Source: Actinomycetales bacterium (GTDB lineage: Bacteria > Actinomycetota > Actinomycetes > Propionibacteriales > Nocardioidaceae). From it: a stretch of 6,105 nucleotides of DNA. The DNA lies in NCBI GenBank assembly GCA_012513165.1, contig JAAZCT010000046.1, positions 1 to 6,105 of the forward strand. The letters are read 5' to 3'. The translations under genes were made by a program, and so were the position numbers. This document shows, one piece after another, positions 1-6,105 of this stretch (position 1 is its first letter; every line of letters starts with the position of its first letter). The notes beneath the pieces were generated by a model. That model had not been told where the DNA came from. It saw only the letters and a program-made list of their open reading frames with translations, and did no database searches.

Positions 1-52
1 CATCACGGGAGCGATGCTGCCCGTAGACGGCGGACTGGCCCGAGGGCTCTAA
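1..52 (+). CDS. Short-chain dehydrogenase/reductase, C-terminal end only
   Basis: Reading from base 2, the sequence encodes ITGAMLPVDGGLARGL followed by TAA at 50-52. The pattern ITGxxxPVDGG is the usual C-terminal end of classical short-chain dehydrogenases/reductases of the FabG type, which are NAD(P)-dependent Rossmann-fold oxidoreductases, mostly tetrameric and cytosolic. Only the last 16 codons are present, so the catalytic Tyr-Lys motif, the cofactor-binding site and the substrate cannot be assessed. A FabG-like 3-oxoacyl reductase is possible but not shown. The gene converges on the minus-strand DUF3073 gene, with 49 bp between the two stop codons. Confidence 0.72.
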   Translation, partial: ITGAMLPVDGGLARGL

Positions 53-93
53 AGCACTCGGGATGTCACGCAGAGGTGTGGCTTAACTGAGAT

Positions 94-114
94 GGCCTGC
101 GTCAAGTCGCAGGT
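94..114. terminator. Weak hairpin between convergent genes, possible bidirectional terminator
   Basis: CCTGCG at 96-101 and CGCAGG at 108-113 form a perfect 6-bp GC-rich stem with a 6-nt loop. The stem overlaps the stop codon of the DUF3073 gene (102-104) and lies between two convergent genes, where a shared terminator would be expected. No T-run follows on either strand, so this is not a classical intrinsic terminator. The assignment rests on position and a short stem only. Confidence 0.25.
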
Positions 115-281
115 GGGTCATCCAACGTTTCTGCCAAATCGGCATACTGCTCCGGGATCTCGTCACCGGAGTCGTCTCCATGAAGTTCGCGTTGCAGATC
201 ATCAAAATTCGTATCGAACGAACGGTATTTGAGATCGCGTGCAACTTTTGCTTGCTTAGCTTTCGCACGGCCGCGGCCCAT
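102..281 (-). CDS. DUF3073 family small actinobacterial protein (59 aa)
   Basis: The protein begins MGRGRAKAKQAKVARDLKYR, the conserved basic N-terminus of the DUF3073 family found across actinobacteria. The first 20 residues are Arg/Lys-rich and the rest (from about residue 24) is acidic, with runs such as GDDSGDEIPEQYADLAE. It is therefore a small, strongly bipolar, probably partly disordered cytosolic protein without signal peptide or membrane segment. The family has no established function that I know of. The open frame extends upstream to 392, but the ATG at 279-281 is chosen because family members begin MGRGRAKAKQ and a good Shine-Dalgarno sequence, GAGGGGG (291-297), sits 9 nt before it. 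The homologue in Mycobacterium tuberculosis (Rv0810c) also neighbours purM, but there it converges on purM, whereas here it lies in the same direction. Confidence 0.9.
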   Translation of the reverse strand: MGRGRAKAKQAKVARDLKYRSFDTNFDDLQRELHGDDSGDEIPEQYADLAETLDDPPAT

Positions 282-312
282 CAGGCTCGACCCCCTCGCA
301 CAGAAAATGGTG

Positions 313-340
313 TGTATATCGTGATCCCTAGGGTACCCAA
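313..340 (-). promoter_or_regulatory. Candidate promoter for the DUF3073 gene
   Basis: On the minus strand TTGGGT (335-340) is followed after 16 nt by TATACA (313-318), a plausible -35/-10 pair. It lies about 30 nt upstream of the start codon and leaves room for a short leader carrying the Shine-Dalgarno sequence at 291-297. The spacer contains two overlapping 8-bp palindromes, CCCTAGGG (326-333) and GGGTACCC (331-338), which could be a protein-binding site or chance. The -10 lacks the final T of the TAnnnT consensus. The call is based on pattern only. Confidence 0.3.
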
Positions 341-362
341 AGGCACCCAGAATGTCTGAACC

Positions 363-385
363 GGCCCCAAGATTCCTTGGGAGCC
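363..385 (-). terminator. Hairpin downstream of purM, possible terminator or attenuator
   Basis: GGC-CCCAAG (363-371) pairs with CTTGGG-A-GCC (376-385) to give a 9-bp stem with one bulged A and a 4-nt loop. It begins 20 nt past the purM stop codon. In the purM transcript the hairpin is preceded by a T-rich stretch containing TTTTT (391-395), but no U-tract follows it. It thus resembles the U-less hairpins often proposed as actinobacterial terminators. It separates the purM end from the probable promoter of the DUF3073 gene, consistent with at least partial termination. Confidence 0.42.
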
Positions 386-405
386 AGATCAAAAACCGCG
401 AGAAA

Positions 406-1449
406 TCAAGACAAAGTCACACTGCCTCCTGCGCCGTGCACCCCAGCGTCGCCAGCTTCGCCTGCAATCCATGCGTCAACGTTGTGTTCGGCGAGCACCC
501 GAAGCGCCTCGTCGGCGGCGTCCGGCGCCACGACGGCGACCATGCCCACACCCATGTTGAGCGCTTGGCCGAGATCCTGCGCGGACACGCCGCCCAGCTC
601 GCCCACGAGCGTGAAAACGGGGGCCGGAGTCCAGGAACTCGCGTCGAGGCGAACCGATACCGAATCGGGAACAACGCGTTCCAGGTTCGCGGCCAAACCG
701 CCGCCGGTGATGTGAGACATCGCGTGCACCTCGACCCGATCGGCCAAGTCCAGGCACGGCTTCGTGTAGAGGCGCGTGGGGGTAAGGAGTTCCTCGCCCA
801 GTGTGCGGCCGAACTCTGGAACGTCACGATCGAGTTCCCAGCCGGCGATGTCGAAGAACACTTTGCGCACCAGCGAGTAGCCGTTCGAGTGCAAACCGGA
901 GGAAGCCATCGCCACGACCACGTCGCCGGGCTTCACCAGATCGGCGCCCAGAAGGCGATCGGCTTCGACCACACCCGTGGTGGAACCCGCGATGTCGTAT
1001 TCGTCGGGGCCCAATAAGCCCGGATGCTCGGCGGTTTCGCCGCCCAGCAGTGCTGTGCCCGACTCGGCGCACGCCATCGCGATGCCCTTGACGATGTCGG
1101 CGATGCGCTCAGGAACGACCTTGCCGGTCGCGATGTAGTCGGTCATGAATAGCGGCTCTGCGCCACACACCACCAGGTCGTCCACCAACATGCCCACCAG
1201 ATCGAAACCGATGGTGTCGTGCTTGTCCATGCGCTGCGCGATCGCGACCTTCGTGCCCACGCCGTCAGCCGACGTAGCTAACAGCGGCCGACGGTAGTCC
1301 TTCAACGCCGAAGCGTCGAACAAACCAGCAAAGCCGCCAATGCTGCCCACCACTTCGGGGCGAGAAGCCTTCGCGACCCACTGCTTCATCAATTCATCAG
1401 CGCGGTCACCCTCGGCGATAGAAACGCCAGCGGAAGCATAGGAAGTCAC
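406..1449 (-). CDS. purM: Phosphoribosylformylglycinamidine cyclo-ligase (AIR synthase)
   Basis: PurM catalyses the ATP-dependent ring closure of formylglycinamidine ribonucleotide to aminoimidazole ribonucleotide, step five of purine synthesis, in the cytosol. The 347-residue length is normal for the family. Hallmarks in order are DGVGTK (62-67), GFDLVGMLVDDLVVCGAEPL (81-100) continuing to DYIATGK (104-110), GGETAEHPG (136-144), ASSGLHSNGYSLVRK (182-196) and HITGGGLAANLERV (246-259), so both the AIRS N- and C-terminal domains are present and intact. It starts at GTG (1447-1449), which overlaps the purF stop by 4 nt (GTGA). An AAGGG Shine-Dalgarno-like sequence (1457-1461) lies 7 nt upstream, inside purF. 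This favours translational coupling to purF. No frameshift or missing motif was seen. Confidence 0.97.
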   Translation of the reverse strand: MTSYASAGVSIAEGDRADELMKQWVAKASRPEVVGSIGGFAGLFDASALKDYRRPLLATSADGVGTKVAIAQRMDKHDTIGFDLVGMLVDDLVVCGAEPLFMTDYIATGKVVPERIADIVKGIAMACAESGTALLGGETAEHPGLLGPDEYDIAGSTTGVVEADRLLGADLVKPGDVVVAMASSGLHSNGYSLVRKVFFDIAGWELDRDVPEFGRTLGEELLTPTRLYTKPCLDLADRVEVHAMSHITGGGLAANLERVVPDSVSVRLDASSWTPAPVFTLVGELGGVSAQDLGQALNMGVGMVAVVAPDAADEALRVLAEHNVDAWIAGEAGDAGVHGAGGSVTLS

Positions 1450-2942
1450 GGATTTACCCTTACGGTCAGAACGTCGTTCGTGGATTCAAGCAGGTGTTTG
1501 CCGATGTGATCATCGTCTTCTGGCAATGCAATCGGGTACTCGCCATCGAAGCACGCGACACACAAGTTTTCGCGCGGCTGGTTCGGGGCCTCGACCAACT
1601 CGTCGAGTTCCACATAGGCGAGCGAGTCCGCGCCGATCGACCGGCGAATCTCGTCGATTCCGATGCCGTTCGCGATCAGTTCGGCCCGCGAAGCGAAATC
1701 GATGCCGTAAAAACACGGCCACTTCACCGGCGGACTGGAAATGCGTACGTGAACTTCCGCGGCACCGAACTCGCGCAGCATCCGAACCAGCGCGCGTTGC
1801 GTGTTGCCGCGCACGATTGAATCGTCCACCACGACGAGCCGCTTTCCAGCGATCACGTCGCGCAGGGGGTTCAGTTTGAGACGAATGCCCAACTGGCGGA
1901 TCGTCTGCGAAGGCTGAATGAAGGTGCGGCCCACGTACGAGTTCTTGACCAAACCGTGCCCGAACGGAATCCCGCTCGCTTCGGCGTAACCGATCGCAGC
2001 CGGGGTGCCCGACTCGGGAACTGGAATCACCAGATCGGCTTCGACCGGAGCCGACTGCGCAAGGCGGCGGCCGATCTCGGCGCGCACGCTGAACACGCGC
2101 TGGTCGTTGATGGTGGTGTCTGGGCGAGCCAGATAGACGTACTCGAAAATGCAGCCCTTGGGCTTGGCTTCGGCGAAGTGTTGCGAACGCAAACCGTCGG
2201 CGTCGATCGCGACGAACTCGCCCGGCTCGATCTCGCGGACGTACGAAGCGCCCACGATGTCGAGTGCGGCGGTTTCGCTGGCGATCACCCAGCCGCGTTC
2301 GAGGCGACCTAGCACCAGCGGGCGAATGCCCTGCGGATCGCGAGCCGCGTACAGCGTGCCCTCGTCCATGAACACGAGCGAGAACGCGCCCTTGAGTTGC
2401 GGCAAAACTTCGAGCGCCGCGTCTTCGACGGAACGGTCTTGGTACGAGGCCAACAGTGAAGCCATGACGGCAGTGTCGGAACTGGCGCTTTCTTTCTGGG
2501 AGTTCTTGCTGCGCTTGACGCCACGATCTTGCAGCTTCTCGTAGAGCTCGCGCGTGTTGGTGAGGTTGCCGTTGTGCGCCAAGGCCACCGAGCCGGCCGC
2601 CGTGGGACGGAATGTGGGTTGCGCGTTCTGCCAGTTGCTGGACCCCGTAGTGGAGTAGCGAGTGTGGCCGATCGCGATGGAACCGACCAACGATTCCAAG
2701 GTCGATTCGTCGAACACTTGAGAGACGAGACCCATGTCTTTGTAGACCAGGATCTGACTTTCATCGCTCACGGCAATACCGGCGGACTCTTGTCCACGGT
2801 GTTGCAAAGCGAAAATTCCGAAATAGGTTAATTTGGCGACTTCTTCACCTGGAGCCCAAACTCCACACACGCCACAGGCGTCTTGAGGACCACGATCCTG
2901 AGGATCGATTTCATCGGTGAGGCGACCATCTCCACGAGGCAC
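1446..2942 (-). CDS. purF: Amidophosphoribosyltransferase (Fe-S, propeptide type)
   Basis: PurF makes 5-phosphoribosylamine from PRPP and glutamine, the committed step of purine synthesis. The N-terminal Ntn glutaminase domain begins at Cys23 (CGVCGVWAP), so residues 1-22 look like a propeptide removed to expose the catalytic cysteine. It also carries HRGQESAGIA (48-57), GHTRYSTTG (92-100), LAHNGNLTN (121-129) and RDPQGIRPL (201-209). The C-terminal phosphoribosyltransferase domain has the PRPP-binding loop VVVDDSIVRGNT (370-381). Cys264, Cys410, Cys461 and Cys464 sit in the contexts of the four [4Fe-4S] ligands of Bacillus-type PurF. The length of 498 aa is typical. The GTG at 2940-2942 is the only plausible start before Cys23, because an in-frame TAG lies 9 nt upstream. 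No good Shine-Dalgarno sequence precedes it. That upstream TAG is also the stop of the sterol-carrier gene. Confidence 0.97.
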   Translation of the reverse strand: MPRGDGRLTDEIDPQDRGPQDACGVCGVWAPGEEVAKLTYFGIFALQHRGQESAGIAVSDESQILVYKDMGLVSQVFDESTLESLVGSIAIGHTRYSTTGSSNWQNAQPTFRPTAAGSVALAHNGNLTNTRELYEKLQDRGVKRSKNSQKESASSDTAVMASLLASYQDRSVEDAALEVLPQLKGAFSLVFMDEGTLYAARDPQGIRPLVLGRLERGWVIASETAALDIVGASYVREIEPGEFVAIDADGLRSQHFAEAKPKGCIFEYVYLARPDTTINDQRVFSVRAEIGRRLAQSAPVEADLVIPVPESGTPAAIGYAEASGIPFGHGLVKNSYVGRTFIQPSQTIRQLGIRLKLNPLRDVIAGKRLVVVDDSIVRGNTQRALVRMLREFGAAEVHVRISSPPVKWPCFYGIDFASRAELIANGIGIDEIRRSIGADSLAYVELDELVEAPNQPRENLCVACFDGEYPIALPEDDDHIGKHLLESTNDVLTVRVNP

Positions 2943-2948
2943 CCCAAT

Positions 2949-2954
2949 AGTCTA
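2949..2954 (-). promoter_or_regulatory. Candidate -10 element for a leaderless purF transcript
   Basis: The minus strand reads TAGACT, then ATTGGG, then the purF GTG. TAGACT fits the actinobacterial TAnnnT -10 consensus, and a 6-nt gap would put the transcription start on the first base of the start codon. Its first three bases are the TAG stop codon of the upstream gene. The absence of a convincing Shine-Dalgarno sequence for purF supports the idea. No clear -35 is visible 16-18 nt further upstream, and the motif is short enough to occur by chance. Confidence 0.4.
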
Positions 2955-3338
2955 CGGTCCGACACCGGTTGGGGTCGAATCCGCACCTGCCCTAGGTGCC
3001 AACGGGAGCAAAGCAGACAAATCCGAACGCTCGCCCGAGGCGTTGACTCGCGCATCCGCCCAAGCGATATCTCCGCGCGCCAGAGCGATCCACGTGGCCG
3101 CGTCCAACTCGACGACGGCTGGCGGAGTGCCCCGCTTGTGACGCGCCCCGGCGATCACTTGAACCGCCGCGAAGGGCGGAACCCGTACCTCCACGCTGTT
3201 GCCGGGCGCTTTGACTGCGAGCAGTTCCAGCAAGTGCCACGTGGCTTGTTTCAGATCGGCTCGCTCTGCGGTGCCCGCGTCGATGCGAGCACACACCTCG
3301 GCGAACGCCTCGGCAGTCAGTAGCCTGCTGCGCGCCAT
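2952..3338 (-). CDS. Sterol-carrier-like domain protein (actinobacterial SCP ortholog), 128 aa
   Basis: This small protein matches, from memory, the sterol carrier family protein directly upstream of purF in actinobacteria (Rv0807 in M. tuberculosis). The conserved core is APGNSVEVRVPPF (44-56) with AAVQVIAG, then RHKRGTPPAVVELDAATW (66-83), and near the end ASGERSDLSALLPL (100-113). The tail after residue 113 is Pro/Gly/Ala-rich and probably disordered. No signal peptide or membrane helix is visible, so it is presumably cytosolic. Its substrate and role are unknown, and a lipid-binding function is only implied by the domain name. Its ATG lies 4 bp after the rmlCD stop, with only a distant GAGG-like sequence (about 13 nt away) before it, so translation may depend on coupling. 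It ends 9 bp before purF. Confidence 0.82.
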   Translation of the reverse strand: MARSRLLTAEAFAEVCARIDAGTAERADLKQATWHLLELLAVKAPGNSVEVRVPPFAAVQVIAGARHKRGTPPAVVELDAATWIALARGDIAWADARVNASGERSDLSALLPLAPRAGADSTPTGVGP

Positions 3339-3342
3339 GCGC

Positions 3343-5672
<2,330 letters not shown>

Positions 5673-5710
5673 ACAAGTGCGGTTCCGTACCCAGAAATTT
5701 CACAGGCGGA

Positions 5711-5716
5711 TACCCT
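5711..5716 (+). promoter_or_regulatory. Candidate -10 element for a leaderless rmlA transcript
   Basis: TACCCT fits the TAnnnT consensus and is followed by AAAAAGC and the rmlA ATG, a 7-nt gap that predicts transcription starting at or one base before the ATG. A purine-rich AGGCGGA (5704-5710) lies 13 nt from the ATG, too far for a typical Shine-Dalgarno sequence. The -35 region expected near 5688-5693 would overlap that of the divergent rmlB promoter. Confidence 0.5.
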
Positions 5717-5723
5717 AAAAAGC

Positions 5724-6105
5724 ATGCGCGGAATCATTTTGGCCGGCGGAACAGGCTCACGTCTGCATCCGATCACGCTCGGGGCCAGCAAACAACTCAT
5801 GCCCGTCTACGACAAACCCATGATCTATTTCCCGCTGTCTACGTTGATGACCGCAGGAATCCGCGAGATCCTCATCATCACCACCGAACACGACGCCGAA
5901 CAGTTCCAACGCCTCCTCGGCGACGGCAGCCAATTTGGAGTGGAGTTCACGTGGGCCACCCAGCCCTCCCCCGACGGTCTCGCTCAAGCATTCACTATCG
6001 GCGCAGACCACATCGGCGACCAAAGCGTGGCACTCGTCCTCGGCGACAACATTTTCTACGGCACCGGCCTCGGCTCCCAGTTGCGTCGCTTTGACGGCAT
6101 CGACG
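5724..6105 (+). CDS. rmlA: Glucose-1-phosphate thymidylyltransferase, N-terminal part (runs off window)
   Basis: RmlA joins glucose-1-phosphate and dTTP to give dTDP-glucose and pyrophosphate, the first and normally feedback-controlled step of dTDP-L-rhamnose synthesis. The first 127 codons are present, less than half of a usual protein of about 290 aa. They show the nucleotidyltransferase signature [11 protein letters not shown] (8-18), then [20 protein letters not shown] (23-42), LLGDGSQFG (64-72), [11 protein letters not shown] (80-90) and LGDNIFYG (106-113). These match the RmlA/RfbA family throughout. The ATG at 5724-5726 is the family start. The gene is divergent from rmlB with 63 bp between the start codons, so both arms of the pathway can be controlled from one intergenic region. 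No frameshift is seen in the visible part. Confidence 0.96.
   Translation, partial: MRGIILAGGTGSRLHPITLGASKQLMPVYDKPMIYFPLSTLMTAGIREILIITTEHDAEQFQRLLGDGSQFGVEFTWATQPSPDGLAQAFTIGADHIGDQSVALVLGDNIFYGTGLGSQLRRFDGID

Noticed and set aside
282..392. Longer 96-aa version of the DUF3073 protein starting at 392
   Set aside because: The extra 37 residues do not fit the family's MGRGRAKAKQ start, they would cover the hairpin and candidate promoter, and a strong Shine-Dalgarno sequence serves the internal ATG.
352..1017. 221-codon open frame on the + strand opposite purM
   Set aside because: It mirrors purM codons, shows no family motif and has no ribosome binding site; purM on the minus strand is certain.
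5757..6023. 88-codon minus-strand frame inside rmlA
   Set aside because: It lies entirely opposite clear RmlA motifs and has no supporting features.

Overview
This window reads as core metabolism from a moderately high-GC actinobacterium. Three things point there: a DUF3073 protein (an actinobacterial family), a small sterol-carrier-like gene directly upstream of purF (the order seen in mycobacteria), and a fused RmlC-RmlD enzyme of the kind known from corynebacteria. The genus cannot be fixed from the sequence alone.

Layout, left to right. The last 16 codons of a short-chain dehydrogenase/reductase gene enter on the + strand (1-52). It converges on a minus-strand block that fills most of the window. 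In transcription order (right to left) the block is rmlB, rmlCD (fusion), a sterol-carrier-domain gene, purF, purM, then, after a 124-bp gap with a hairpin, the small DUF3073 gene. At the right edge rmlA starts on the + strand, divergent from rmlB across 63 bp, and runs off the window.

How the genes work together. RmlA, RmlB and the RmlC-RmlD fusion cover all four steps from glucose-1-phosphate to dTDP-L-rhamnose, a donor for cell-wall or surface glycans. PurF and PurM catalyse the first and fifth steps of purine synthesis. The junctions from rmlB to purM are very tight: a 4-nt GTGA overlap, a 4-bp gap, a 9-bp gap and a second GTGA overlap. The rhamnose and purine genes may therefore share a transcript.

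Regulation. rmlA, rmlB and purF each have an actinobacterial-type TAnnnT -10 motif 6 or 7 nt before the start codon and no convincing Shine-Dalgarno sequence. This suggests leaderless transcripts, and for purF an internal promoter inside the block. purM and the DUF3073 gene instead have recognisable Shine-Dalgarno sequences.

I found no mobile element, CRISPR array, tRNA, rRNA or defence-like system, and nothing that looks like an undescribed system. The interest here is in gene organisation and start-site architecture.
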